Assembly: GCF_024448715.1 (NCBI RefSeq)
Contig: NZ_JAMOHZ010000003.1
Coordinates: 62,001-126,000 of the forward strand
From: Stutzerimonas stutzeri
GTDB taxonomy: Bacteria; Pseudomonadota; Gammaproteobacteria; Pseudomonadales; Pseudomonadaceae
Reading direction: 5' to 3'
Length of the DNA: 64,000 nucleotides
The number at the start of each line of letters is the position of its first letter. Position 1 is the stretch's first letter. Made by a program: the position numbers and the translations under genes. The notes under the pieces were generated by a model, which was given only the letters and a program-made list of their open reading frames with translations, was not told the DNA's origin and ran no database searches. This document shows positions 27,277 through 35,912 of the stretch, in pieces.

Positions 27277-28365
27277 ATGAAACCATTATTTGCTCTCGCT
27301 TTTTCTTCTGCACTGGCGCTCCAGGGATGTGTGTTTTCGCCTGGTCAATATCTTGATCCGGATGAATTCAAGAATGGCGCGGAAGCGGAGAACGGTACCG
27401 TACAGCTGATCCGCATCACCCCCGATATGCTCCAGGGCGAGTTGTCTTCCGACATGGGCACTTCCAGCAAGCAGGAATTGCTTGATTACAAGCCCGAGGC
27501 GTATCGCATTGGTGCCAACGATCTACTCTTTATCACCGTCTGGGATCACCCTGAACTGACCGCGCCGTCCGGAGCGCAGCAACAGCTCGATGCCAATGGC
27601 CGTCTGGTCCGCCCGGATGGCACTCTCTTCTACCCCTATATCGGCAATGTCAACGCCGCGGGTCGCACCATCGAAGAGTTGCGCGCCGAAATCTCGCGCC
27701 GCCTCGCCAACTACATCGACAGTCCGCAAGTAGACGTCAGCCTGCTTCGCTACGGTAGCCAGCGCGTCGTGTTATCAGGCGCATTCAATACCGCGGGCGA
27801 GGTACCCGTGACCACCGCACCGATGACTATCGTCCAGGCCATCGGTCAGGCAGGCGTCGATACCGAAACCGCTGACCTTTCCAGCCTGATGCTCAAGCGG
27901 GACGGTCGTGAATACATGCTGAACCTCGACGATCTGAACCGCCCGGATTCCTGGCTGCATCAGGTTTACCTGAAGGACGGCGACCAGCTGCACCTGCCGT
28001 ACAACGATCAGAAGAAGATCTACGTGCTGGGCGAAGTCACGCAGCCGCAGGCGCTCAGCTTCAAGGCATCGAACTTCAACCTGATGGACGCGATCGGTAC
28101 TGCTGGCGGTATTCGCCAGGAAACGGCGGATGGCGAAGCGGTCTATGTGATCCGCGGTGCCGAAAGCATCGCGACCGAGCAGGCCAAGGTTTTCCAGCTT
28201 GATGCCAAATCCCCAACCGCCTTCGCCCTGGCCAAGAGCTTTCCGCTCCAACCGCAGGACGTAGTGTTCGTTGGTCCAGCCGGCATCACTCGCTGGAACC
28301 GCTTCATCAGCCAGCTGCTGCCGTCCGCTTCGGTTGTCGGCACAGGTGCAGCTTTCAGCCGTTAA
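27277..28365 (+). CDS. wza: Outer-membrane polysaccharide export lipoprotein Wza
   Basis: A 362-residue secreted lipoprotein forming the octameric export channel. The signal ends LALQGC (Cys15 lipidated). The PES domain follows (YRIGANDLLFITVWDHPEL, PDGTLFYPYIG), then two SLBB domains, then the C-terminal amphipathic helix around SRWNRFISQLLP that forms the outer-membrane barrel. The match to E. coli Wza runs the full length. The start at 27277 has AAGGA 8 bases upstream; 27268 is in frame. It works with the Wzc homologue, although it is the last gene of the locus. Confidence 0.94.
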   Translation: MKPLFALAFSSALALQGCVFSPGQYLDPDEFKNGAEAENGTVQLIRITPDMLQGELSSDMGTSSKQELLDYKPEAYRIGANDLLFITVWDHPELTAPSGAQQQLDANGRLVRPDGTLFYPYIGNVNAAGRTIEELRAEISRRLANYIDSPQVDVSLLRYGSQRVVLSGAFNTAGEVPVTTAPMTIVQAIGQAGVDTETADLSSLMLKRDGREYMLNLDDLNRPDSWLHQVYLKDGDQLHLPYNDQKKIYVLGEVTQPQALSFKASNFNLMDAIGTAGGIRQETADGEAVYVIRGAESIATEQAKVFQLDAKSPTAFALAKSFPLQPQDVVFVGPAGITRWNRFISQLLPSASVVGTGAAFSR

Positions 28366-28404
28366 TGACGCTATAGAGATCAGGACGAACGGCCTGGTCT
28401 CGCT

Positions 28405-28442
28405 AAACCGCGGTCAGCCTTCGGGCGGCTGCGGTTTTTTTT
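28405..28442 (+). terminator. Rho-independent terminator of the exopolysaccharide locus
   Basis: AAACCGC at 28405-28411 pairs with GCGGTTT further on, with an inner AGCC-TTCG-GGCG tetraloop arm, followed by eight T residues. It lies 40 bases after the wza stop. Confidence 0.85.
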
Positions 28443-28543
28443 GCATATAACAATCATCGAGCCTGGAAGCGAATGATAAGCCTGCCAAACCGCGTGGGCC
28501 GCTACATATTCCGGCTTCGGTCTCAGCCACCCGCGCTGTAAAC

Positions 28544-28570
28544 AAGCCCCGTTTAACCTCGGGGCTTTTA
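28544..28570 (-). terminator. Bidirectional terminator
   Basis: AGCCCCG and CGGGGCT pair across an 8-base loop, followed by TTTT on the plus strand. It lies just past the stop of the small minus-strand gene at 28576 and probably ends its transcript. Confidence 0.6.
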
Positions 28571-28575
28571 GCTGG

Positions 28576-28752
28576 CTACTCGGTTGGAATAGTCGGGTCG
28601 TCTTCGAACATGTCGATGTCCTCATCCGTGACTTCCGTCTCATCGGGATCGGACATCGGAGCATCGTTGATGCTTGCACCATCAGGATCCCCAGGCAGAG
28701 GCGCATCCGCGCCAGAATCGTTTGCCGCCTGCAGCCGAGCTGGAAAATCCAT
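28576..28752 (-). CDS. Small acidic protein of unknown function
   Basis: A 58-residue, strongly acidic protein (tail EVTDEDIDMFEDDPTIPTE) with no cysteine and no membrane segment. Two in-frame starts, 28767 and 28752, each have a near-identical GCGAGGTGAA ribosome site directly before them. This tandem repeat, and a terminator just after the stop, make it more likely to be a real gene. No function can be given. Confidence 0.5.
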   Translation of the reverse strand: MDFPARLQAANDSGADAPLPGDPDGASINDAPMSDPDETEVTDEDIDMFEDDPTIPTE

Positions 28753-28942
28753 GGTTTCACCTCGCATGCTTCACCTCGCAGTGAGGCCCCCAATGGCCTC
28801 TTCAGGTTCGAGCTACAAAGCCTCGATTGGTGCAAAGCCGCCAGTCGGAACAGCAAAGCACAGCGGCAGGAATGAGGTTCTCCTTCTTCTGCACGGCTGG
28901 TGGAGCGTAATCAGATAACCGGGTTTATCTGAATTCATAGTT

Positions 28943-28964
28943 ACAAATACAACGTATTCGCATT
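28943..28964. promoter_or_regulatory. Weak Fur-box-like sequence
   Basis: On the minus strand it reads TAATGCGAATACGTTGTATTTG, whose left half resembles pseudomonad Fur boxes. It lies about 40 bases before the start of the truncated receptor, where a Fur site would be expected. The match is partial. Confidence 0.25.
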
Positions 28965-29005
28965 AATATCCGCATCCCTAACAATAAATGGACTTGGAGA
29001 TACCC

Positions 29006-29329
29006 ATGTTCCGCCCCCTGGCGACAATTCCAGAAGACATGGTCTCGCTCTGGTCGCAGCATCGCTTCGAACTGTTCGGTATCCCGGGCTTCAGTGCGGG
29101 CGCAGGCGTGCGCTACGTCGGCGCAAGCTGGGGCGGTACCGACACGCTTAAAACACCCTCAACTACTCTCTTCGACGCCATGCTCGGCTACCGCTATCAG
29201 GACCGGACATTCATGCTCAACGCCACCAACCTGGAAGACGAGTCCTACTACACCACCTGCCTGTCGCGTGGCGATTGCTTACTCGGCAGTCGCCGCACGG
29301 TAGTCGGCACTGCAAGCTACAGCTTCTGA
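29006..29329 (+). pseudogene. TonB-dependent siderophore receptor, C-terminal remnant
   Basis: 107 codons that match only the last part of a FhuA/FoxA-type receptor: the PEDMVSLW strand, GAGVRYVG, TLFDAMLGY, NATNLEDESY and a terminal aromatic residue (SYSF). No signal peptide, plug or earlier barrel strands exist. A GGAG ribosome site and start codon stand directly before MFRP, which is fused in frame to the C-terminal barrel. An internal deletion of some 600 codons is the simplest explanation. It cannot form a channel. Downstream partner genes are intact. Confidence 0.8.
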
Positions 29330-29354
29330 TGGGCCGGAACGGGAGACAAGACCG

Positions 29355-29651
29355 ATGAATATATTCGTATCTTCCCGCCGCGCCAGCCTGGCTGGGCGCA
29401 TCTCGGCGGCCCTCCTGGGCGGCTATGCATTGGCCTATGGTTTCACGGCGTTCTTTTCCGTGTATCTACCGATGTCCAGGCCGGATCGAGTGGTAACCGC
29501 CAGCTTGCTGTGCTTCGCGGTCTGGGTAGCCGCGGCGATCTATGCGTTCGCGGCCCGCAGCGCCATGCGCGCCTGGGTGTTGTTTGCGGGGCTGGCCGCG
29601 GTTTTCTGCCTGGCGGCCTATCTCCCTGTCGAATGGAGGAGCCGGCCATGA
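29355..29651 (+). CDS. DUF3649 iron-uptake-associated membrane protein
   Basis: A 98-residue protein with three hydrophobic segments (about residues 17-38, 46-66 and 70-90). It fits DUF3649, a family encoded next to TonB siderophore receptors and PepSY proteins. The molecular role is unknown. GGGAGAC precedes the ATG, and the stop overlaps the next start (ATGA), so it is coupled to the PepSY gene. The receptor that normally heads this group is the remnant just upstream. Confidence 0.75.
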   Translation: MNIFVSSRRASLAGRISAALLGGYALAYGFTAFFSVYLPMSRPDRVVTASLLCFAVWVAAAIYAFAARSAMRAWVLFAGLAAVFCLAAYLPVEWRSRP

Positions 29652-31174
29652 CCCTGCGTCAGTCGATGGCGGGACTGCATACCTGGGGCGGACTGCTGCC
29701 TAGTTGGCTGTTGTTCGTGATTATTTTCGCCGGCACGCTCGCCTGTTTCGATAAGGAGATCGAACGCTGGATGCGCCCTGCCCTGCACACCCCGACGGCG
29801 ACGGCAATCACAGCCGATCACGTCAATGCCTGGGTCCAGGCGAATGTTCACGAACCGCTGCACGCCTATTGGTTGCACGGCCCGACCGAGCGTGAACCTT
29901 ATTGGAAGCTAGGCTGGGAGGAAGATGCATCCGGCGCCCGCGGCCGCGTCGCATTCGATCCCCGAAGCGGCGAGCCGATGCCCGAAACAGTGGGCGGCGA
30001 ATTCTTTTTTACGCTGCACTACAACCTGCAAGCCGGTTCGATCGGCATGTACATCGTTGGCTTGGCCGGCATGTTCATGCTGGTGGCATTAGTATCGGGA
30101 ATTATCATTCATCGAAGAATCTTCAAGGACTTCTTTACCCTGCGCCCGCAAGCCAACGGCCAGCGCGCCTGGCTCGACGCCCATAACCTGTTCGGCGTCA
30201 TTGGCCTACCGTTCCATTTGATACTTGCCTACACCGGCGTGGCGGTGTTCGTTGCGTCCTACATGCCCGCCAGCGCGCTGGTGGCGTATGGAGGTGATCC
30301 ACTCGCCTTCTTCGAAGAGGTACAAGGCGGCTACCACCGTAATGAACTACACCAGCCCGCTGGGAAAATGGTTCCGTTGAACGAACTGATCACCAATGCG
30401 CGTCAGCACTGGGGAAATGGTGAGCCCGGCTGGATTATCGTCGAGCATCCGGCAGATGCGTCCGCAGTGGTCAGCATCTATCGCCGCGATCCGTCGCGCA
30501 TCGGCTCGCCGCAAGATACGTTGAATTACGACGCGACCACCGGCGAGCTCCTCCACCAACAGCAGGCACCGGCCGGCTATCGAGCTCATACATGGCTGAT
30601 CGGACTGCATATGGCGCAGTTCGGTGGGCAAATCGTGCGGGTGCTGTACGGGCTGTTAGGGCTGGCGGGCTGCGCCATGCTGATTGCCGGCACCGGCGTA
30701 TGGCTGCGTAAGCGAGAGGGGCACCAGATTCGAGGGCTGAACGTCGTCCGGGCGCTCAACGGTGCGGTCTTCTTCGGCTTGCCAATCGCCTCGCTCACAT
30801 TGCTCTGGGCGAATCGTCTATTGCCCGATGCAATGACCGCGCGTGGTTCCGCCGAGGCCTGGTGCTTCTCGCTGAGCTGGCTAGCCGTGGCTGTCGTCGC
30901 CTACCTTGGGCGCCGGCATTCGCTTAGATTGTCGCGACAGATGTTGGCTCTGCTGGCGGCACTTGCGCTGGGTTTACCGTTGCTCAATGGCCTGACCGCA
31001 CCGGAGGGACATCTGCTGGCGAGCCTCGCCCGCGGCGATCTGATGCTAGCTGGTGTTGATATGGTGTTGTTGATGGTGGGTGCGCTGTGCGCTTGGAGCT
31101 CGCTTCGTCGCCGGCACGGGCGAAACCCCGCACGAATGCGCTCGGTGACTCCAGAGCAGGAGCTGACACGATGA
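29648..31174 (+). CDS. PepSY-associated TM protein (putative siderophore-iron reductase)
   Basis: A 508-residue membrane protein with N-terminal and several internal membrane segments. The early helix LHTWGGLLPSWLLFVIIFAG and later histidines (LHYN, HIIHRRIF region, DAHNLFGVIGLPFHL) match the PepSY-TM family. These proteins are thought to reduce ferric siderophores in the inner membrane, as FoxB and related proteins do; that role is inferred. GGAGG precedes the ATG at 29648. It overlaps both neighbours by four bases, forming a tight DUF3649-PepSY-DUF3325 operon. Confidence 0.85.
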   Translation: MTLRQSMAGLHTWGGLLPSWLLFVIIFAGTLACFDKEIERWMRPALHTPTATAITADHVNAWVQANVHEPLHAYWLHGPTEREPYWKLGWEEDASGARGRVAFDPRSGEPMPETVGGEFFFTLHYNLQAGSIGMYIVGLAGMFMLVALVSGIIIHRRIFKDFFTLRPQANGQRAWLDAHNLFGVIGLPFHLILAYTGVAVFVASYMPASALVAYGGDPLAFFEEVQGGYHRNELHQPAGKMVPLNELITNARQHWGNGEPGWIIVEHPADASAVVSIYRRDPSRIGSPQDTLNYDATTGELLHQQQAPAGYRAHTWLIGLHMAQFGGQIVRVLYGLLGLAGCAMLIAGTGVWLRKREGHQIRGLNVVRALNGAVFFGLPIASLTLLWANRLLPDAMTARGSAEAWCFSLSWLAVAVVAYLGRRHSLRLSRQMLALLAALALGLPLLNGLTAPEGHLLASLARGDLMLAGVDMVLLMVGALCAWSSLRRRHGRNPARMRSVTPEQELTR

Positions 31175-31497
31175 CCACGCTGGCTTTCGCCCTGGCCTAT
31201 CTAGGAATGTTGATGCTCTGCCTTGCAATGACGCGGCATCACCGCGTGCTTTTCAATGCCGCCCCGACACCCAATCGGCAGAACTGGCTGCGTGTGTTGG
31301 CGATGGGACCGTTGCTCGGCTCATTCCTCCTGGATTCGAAATCGTTAGGGATATCGATCGGTCTGGTCGTCTGCTTCGGACAACTGATGTTCGCTGGGCT
31401 GGTGGTGAGCCTGACACTCGCATGGCGGGAACGCTGGGTGATGCCCCTTGGTGGCCTGTTCAGCGTTGTCGGCGTATTAGCTGCTATTAGCGGCTAG
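31171..31497 (+). CDS. DUF3325 membrane protein
   Basis: A 108-residue protein with three hydrophobic segments and the family-like MTRHHRVLF segment near residue 20. DUF3325 proteins close the DUF3649-PepSY iron-uptake cassettes of pseudomonads. The start ATG overlaps the PepSY stop (ATGA). The function is unknown, but the constant neighbourhood ties it to siderophore iron release. Confidence 0.78.
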   Translation: MTTLAFALAYLGMLMLCLAMTRHHRVLFNAAPTPNRQNWLRVLAMGPLLGSFLLDSKSLGISIGLVVCFGQLMFAGLVVSLTLAWRERWVMPLGGLFSVVGVLAAISG

Positions 31498-31528
31498 GTG
31501 CGGCATGAGCCGCTGAGCGTAATCGGCT

Positions 31529-31552
31529 ACCGCCTTCAGCCAAAGAGGCGGT
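31529..31552 (+). terminator. Hairpin after the PepSY operon
   Basis: ACCGCCT (31529-31535) and AGGCGGT (31546-31552) form a perfect 7-bp stem 32 bases past the DUF3325 stop. No T-run follows. Confidence 0.35.
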
Positions 31553-31693
31553 GGGCTCTCCATTCGTGCGGCTAAGCGACGCTATGAGTTGCGGCCACCG
31601 CCATGATTGTTTGGCCACCTTTTCTTGCTGGCTCGGATGCTTTTTCGCGGCCATTGGCAAAATTACCGCCGCTTTTCTGGCCTGAAAGACTCT

Positions 31694-31957
31694 CTAAGCT
31701 TTTAGTTTCTTATGTCTTTGGCTGACTTCTTTCGCGGATAGTGCTTGCCTCAATTCAAGCGCCATTTGCGCAACGCCTCTTATTGAAGCTAAGCGCTTAG
31801 CTTCAATGTCACTTATTGAGTATCTGGTTATATCTGAAACGTCAAATATCCTTATCGCAACCTTACCGGCCTCATCTCTTCTGCATGAACATCGCAAGGG
31901 CGCAAAGGATGCTTCGAGTATTCGGCAGGCATCTTCAAACTTCAACGCATCGCTCAT
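31694..31957 (-). CDS. DUF1652 family small protein
   Basis: An 87-residue protein of the Pseudomonas DUF1652 family. The ILEASFAPLRCSC segment, followed by VAIRIFD and a helix ending ALELRQAL, fits the family pattern (short beta strands, then a helix). No function is known. GGAGAATTT precedes the ATG. It is a single gene, with its C-terminal tail rich in lysine. Confidence 0.7.
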   Translation of the reverse strand: MSDALKFEDACRILEASFAPLRCSCRRDEAGKVAIRIFDVSDITRYSISDIEAKRLASIRGVAQMALELRQALSAKEVSQRHKKLKA

Positions 31958-32300
31958 AAATTCTCCATCGCTTTATAATTATCTGAATTGGTATTTCTTA
32001 TATAAACGCTGTTTCATCCGAGGTTCGGTCGAAGATCCGCGGTCCTGCCCCTCAGCGACAGTGAAGCCGAACTCTATGAAAATTTCCACGTCCAGCAGCC
32101 GGCTCGTCATCAAAAACGATAGCGTCGCTCACCAATTAATATTGGGTTAGCAGAGCAATACGTAAAGGTCATGCGGGTTTTAGGCTTGGTCAGCCGTAAA
32201 GCAGCGTAACGGTAGCCAATGCTTTACGCAGCTTCCATAGGGCTGAACTTCGTCTCGTCTCACATGCTCTACCGACAATAATCAACTACCGAGCCAAACA
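31958..32300. other. Non-coding gap
   Basis: 343 bases between the divergent DUF1652 gene and the membrane protein gene at 32301. It presumably holds both promoters. Only short open frames without ribosome sites occur. I see nothing else. Confidence 0.4.
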
Positions 32301-32810
32301 ATGATTAGCCAAAACGATGACTTGAGCAGTAGGAGCTTCCCTGTCCAGGAAGATATGCCTTTGCAGGTCAAGCTGTGGCGGGTCGAACGTATTGGCTGGT
32401 GCCTGCTCTTTCTGGTCGTGCTCGTGGCATTGCTGGGCTTGTTCGGAACAGGCCCGTTGAGCAAGACGGAAGCCGTCTCGTCCAATGGAGAGCTGAGGGT
32501 TCAATACGATCGATTCGATCGGAACGGCGCGTCCAACGAGATGGTCGTGAAAGCGAAAGCGGATGAACAAGGAAAGGTCTGGCTCATTATCGACGGCGCG
32601 CTACTTCAGCGCTTTACAGTCGAAGGCATACAACCAGAACCAGCCAATGCAGGGGGGTTCGGTGACGGAATGAGACTTGAGCTCAAACCTGATTCCGAAG
32701 GCTGGGCAACCGCCTATTTCGCGTTGCGCGCGACGGGGATAGGTCTCGTGAAAACAAACATCCGCTCTGGTGACCAGAGCGTCGAGGTTGGCCAGTTCAT
32801 CTATCCATAA
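32301..32810 (+). CDS. Uncharacterised single-pass membrane protein
   Basis: A 169-residue protein with a short cytoplasmic N-terminus, one membrane segment (about residues 32-50, GWCLLFLVVLVALLGLFG) and an extracytoplasmic beta-rich domain of about 115 residues. I do not recognise the family. It lies 13 bases before the DUF421 gene in the same direction and probably forms an operon with it. Confidence 0.6.
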   Translation: MISQNDDLSSRSFPVQEDMPLQVKLWRVERIGWCLLFLVVLVALLGLFGTGPLSKTEAVSSNGELRVQYDRFDRNGASNEMVVKAKADEQGKVWLIIDGALLQRFTVEGIQPEPANAGGFGDGMRLELKPDSEGWATAYFALRATGIGLVKTNIRSGDQSVEVGQFIYP

Positions 32811-32823
32811 AGGGTCGGCAAAA

Positions 32824-33273
32824 ATGGATTCAGTCCTTCGTGCTGCAGTGATATATCTGGCCCTTCTCGTCATTTTTCGAATCGCCGGTCGGCGTACACT
32901 TTCTGAAATCACAACATTCGATTTCGTGCTGCTTCTTGTTATTGGCGAAGCGACGCAGCAGGCGTTGCTGGGCGATGACTTCTCCGTGACCAATGCCATC
33001 GTGGTCATAGTCTCGCTGGTTGTAATGGACATAATATTATCTTTAATCAAGCGCCGTTCACCCCGGATCGCCAAAGTAATGGATGGCAATCCCATCATCA
33101 TTGTTCAGGATGGCGAAGTACTGAAAAGGCGGATCGAGAAGGCGCGCCTTGATGAGTCCGATATTCTAGAGGCAGCTCGTAACTCGCATGGACTTACACG
33201 CCTCGACCAAATCAAGTTCGCGATTTTAGAGAAAAATGGTCGAATATCGATTATTCCCACGGGAGACAGCTGA
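32824..33273 (+). CDS. DUF421 (YetF-like) membrane protein
   Basis: A 149-residue protein with three membrane segments in the first 75 residues (RAAVIYLALLVIFRIAGRR, FDFVLLLVIGEA, AIVVIVSLVVMDII). A small cytoplasmic domain follows, with NPIIIVQDGEVLKRRIEKARL and the helix-strand pattern of DUF421. Function is not settled; YetF relatives in Bacillus are envelope proteins. ATG 32824 was chosen over the upstream open frame from 32770, which lies inside the previous gene. Confidence 0.82.
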   Translation: MDSVLRAAVIYLALLVIFRIAGRRTLSEITTFDFVLLLVIGEATQQALLGDDFSVTNAIVVIVSLVVMDIILSLIKRRSPRIAKVMDGNPIIIVQDGEVLKRRIEKARLDESDILEAARNSHGLTRLDQIKFAILEKNGRISIIPTGDS

Positions 33274-33508
33274 CTTTTAGGAGAAACGGTTTCGTAGCTT
33301 GCAAATCAATGCTGCAACAAAGCTGAGTGAACGCTTACCTACCGGATCATACGAGCGCCCTCCCTTCGCAGCAGCACCAAGAGGCCGATTGGTTAACAGT
33401 TTGCCGTATCGCTGGCGTGCAAGCGGTGACAGTGGCGTATGCCCGAAGCATCATGCTGGGCATGACTTTCCGATAGTTGTGCCGCAGGAACAAGGAACTG
33501 GCCTTCGC

Positions 33509-34282
33509 ATGCTTCGTATCGCATCTGCCTCGTTGCTGGACTTCGCCGGGCTTACCTCGCCTGGCAGGACGCGCGACCACAATGAAGACGCCCTCCTCTG
33601 CTGCCCGGCACTTGGTCTTTGGGCGGTGGCCGACGGTATGGGAGGCCACCAGTACGGCGAAATCGCCAGCACCCTGGCTTTGCAGGTCTTGGAACAGGCA
33701 GTGGCCGGAGGTGACTCGCTGGAGGCGGCTGTTCATGTTGCCAACCGCGCCGTGCTCGAAGCCGCAGCGCAAGACGGCATGGGTACGACAATCGTCGCAG
33801 CGCACTTCAATGGCACCAGCTTTGAGCTCGCCTGGGTCGGCGACAGCCGCGCCTATCGTGTCACCGCAGACGATATCGTGCCGCTGAGCCGCGACCACAG
33901 CTGGGTGCAGGCGATGGTCGATGCCGGTGAACTGGACCCCGCCGATGCACAAAACCACCGCTGGAAAAACATCATTTTGCAGTGTCTGGGCCGCGACGAG
34001 GCCCTTGCGGTCGGCGCTGCGAACGGCATGCTATACGCCAACGAGCTGTTGCTGCTGTGCAGCGACGGCCTGACCAATGAGCTCACCGATACTCAGATCC
34101 ATGCCCAGTGCACCGCCGCCGATACGCTCGAAGCCATGGTCGAGCAACTGATCGAGCAAGCGAACGCTAAAGGTGGGCGCGACAATATCTCCTGCATCGT
34201 GCTCGGACATGCGATGTCGTCGTCAGCCGAATCGCGTGGTCGGCGGCTCCTCAACAAGCTTTTTAAACCTCTTAAGTCGTAG
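33509..34282 (+). CDS. PP2C-type Ser/Thr phosphatase (PppA/Stp1-like)
   Basis: A 257-residue metal-dependent phosphatase. All PP2C metal motifs are present: RDHNEDA near residue 24, VADGMGGHQYGE near 40, GMGTTIV near 90, WVGDSRAYR near 110, LCSDGLTN near 190 and GGRDNIS near 225. The frame is open to 33299, but ATG 33509 starts the domain and has AAGGAA upstream. It would reverse the action of the kinase 17 bases downstream. PppA/Stp1 relatives usually sit in type VI secretion loci; none of those genes is here. Confidence 0.92.
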   Translation: MLRIASASLLDFAGLTSPGRTRDHNEDALLCCPALGLWAVADGMGGHQYGEIASTLALQVLEQAVAGGDSLEAAVHVANRAVLEAAAQDGMGTTIVAAHFNGTSFELAWVGDSRAYRVTADDIVPLSRDHSWVQAMVDAGELDPADAQNHRWKNIILQCLGRDEALAVGAANGMLYANELLLLCSDGLTNELTDTQIHAQCTAADTLEAMVEQLIEQANAKGGRDNISCIVLGHAMSSSAESRGRRLLNKLFKPLKS

Positions 34283-34299
34283 AAGTAGAGCCGAAATTC

Positions 34300-35850
34300 A
34301 TGACGGAACGGATGCTAGCGGTACCCGGCTATCGGCTGCACAAGCGCTTGGGCAAAGGCGGGATGGCCGAAGTCTATCTGGCGACCCAGCTATCGCTGGA
34401 TCGGGAGGTAGCGCTCAAAGTGCTGCTGCACACCGAGGACGAAGCCTTCACCGAACGTTTCATCCAGGAAGGACACATTGTCGCCTCACTGCGCCACCCC
34501 GCGATCATAACCATCCACGACATCGGCCAGATCGCCGACGGTCGTCATTACCTGGCGATGGAATACCTCGGTGGCGGCGACTTGGCGCAGTACCGCGGCA
34601 CCGTACTGTCGCCGTCGCGCGCACTGGACATCATCCACCAACTGGCTGGTGGCTTGGCAGTGGTACACGACAGCGGACTGGTTCACCGCGACGTGAAACC
34701 CGCCAATATCCTCTTTCGCGACGACGGCAGCGTAGTGCTCACCGATTTCGGTGTGGCCAAGGCAGTCGAGCTGGATAATGAACTCACCCACTTCGGCATT
34801 GCCGTCGGCAGCCCGGCTTACAGCAGCCCAGAGCAGGCGCGCTGCGAGCCGCTCGATGCACGTAGCGACATCTACAGCCTCGGTGTAATCCTTGCCGAGA
34901 TGCTCACCGGCACCAACCCGTTTCGCGCTGCCAGCTATCCGCAGACCGTCCTCAACCATGTGCAGATGCCGCCACCGCAACTGCCGCCGGCACTGGCCTC
35001 TTATCAATCGCTGCTTGAGCGCATGCTAGCCAAGCAGTCGAATGCTCGCTTCGCCAACTGCCGTGAACTGCTGGCCGCCATAGATACCCTCACCGAGCCG
35101 GATATGGACCTGACCCGCATCGCGCCGGCCATGACGATTAACCGACCGACCAAGCGGCGCGTCCACGGTGGACATGCACGCCGCTGGGTAGCCGCAGTTG
35201 CAGTGCTGCTATTGACGGTCGCGATGGGCGTCGGTGGTTTTCAGTGGTATCGGCACAGCCAGATCAGCGACTACCTGGTCCGCGCTGAGCAGCGGCTGGC
35301 CAACGGCAAACTGCTGACGCCCGCGTTTGATAACGCCGACTACTACTTCCGCGAGGCCTTGCGCCTGGATGCTGACAATGCCCAGGCTCTCGACGGTTTG
35401 AAACGAATCCTCGAGGCACGCATCGCCGAGTACCTGGAACTGGCAGCGCAGCGCCTGGCCAATGACCAGTTGCTAGAGCCAGCCGAGGACAGCGCCACCC
35501 ACTACTACCGCCAGGTGATCGGCTGGGCGCCGGACAATACATTTGCGCGTGAAGGCCTGCACCAGGTCGCCCGGCGTTATATCGACCTCAGCGAAACGGC
35601 ATACAGTGCTCGCAACTATGCCCAGGCGCTCGAATATATCCAGCAGGGGCTCGAAGCCGATCCGGGCAACGACACGCTGGTCGCGCTGCGTGACGGCCAT
35701 CCGCAACGGGTCGCCAAAGCGCGCGCGACTCAACTGGCGGCACGAGCTCCCGCCCCGCGTTCATCGAACAGCGCACGGGTTTCAAGTCAGCCTCCCCAGG
35801 CGCCGAACAATCCGATCAAGCGTCTGTGGAATCGAATATTCAAGCAGTGA
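34300..35850 (+). CDS. Transmembrane Ser/Thr protein kinase with periplasmic TPR-like repeats
   Basis: A 516-residue receptor-type Hanks kinase. The catalytic domain (about residues 10-265) is complete: G-loop GKGGMAEVY, Lys40, catalytic HRDVKPAN (Asp131), DFG (Asp149), and activation loop ending GSPAYSSPEQA. A threonine-rich juxtamembrane stretch precedes one membrane segment (about 296-314). The external part has three helical repeats (EQRLANGKLLTP, AQRLANDQLLEP, then a shorter copy), TPR-like, likely sensing or binding an envelope ligand. The tail is basic. It overlaps the end of the frame leading to the FHA gene. Confidence 0.93.
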   Translation: MTERMLAVPGYRLHKRLGKGGMAEVYLATQLSLDREVALKVLLHTEDEAFTERFIQEGHIVASLRHPAIITIHDIGQIADGRHYLAMEYLGGGDLAQYRGTVLSPSRALDIIHQLAGGLAVVHDSGLVHRDVKPANILFRDDGSVVLTDFGVAKAVELDNELTHFGIAVGSPAYSSPEQARCEPLDARSDIYSLGVILAEMLTGTNPFRAASYPQTVLNHVQMPPPQLPPALASYQSLLERMLAKQSNARFANCRELLAAIDTLTEPDMDLTRIAPAMTINRPTKRRVHGGHARRWVAAVAVLLLTVAMGVGGFQWYRHSQISDYLVRAEQRLANGKLLTPAFDNADYYFREALRLDADNAQALDGLKRILEARIAEYLELAAQRLANDQLLEPAEDSATHYYRQVIGWAPDNTFAREGLHQVARRYIDLSETAYSARNYAQALEYIQQGLEADPGNDTLVALRDGHPQRVAKARATQLAARAPAPRSSNSARVSSQPPQAPNNPIKRLWNRIFKQ

Positions 35851-35912
35851 CCCAAGGCGCGGGCGTTACCCCGCGAGCCGAAGAAGCCTTTCAGTGCAAG
35901 GTAAACGTAAAC

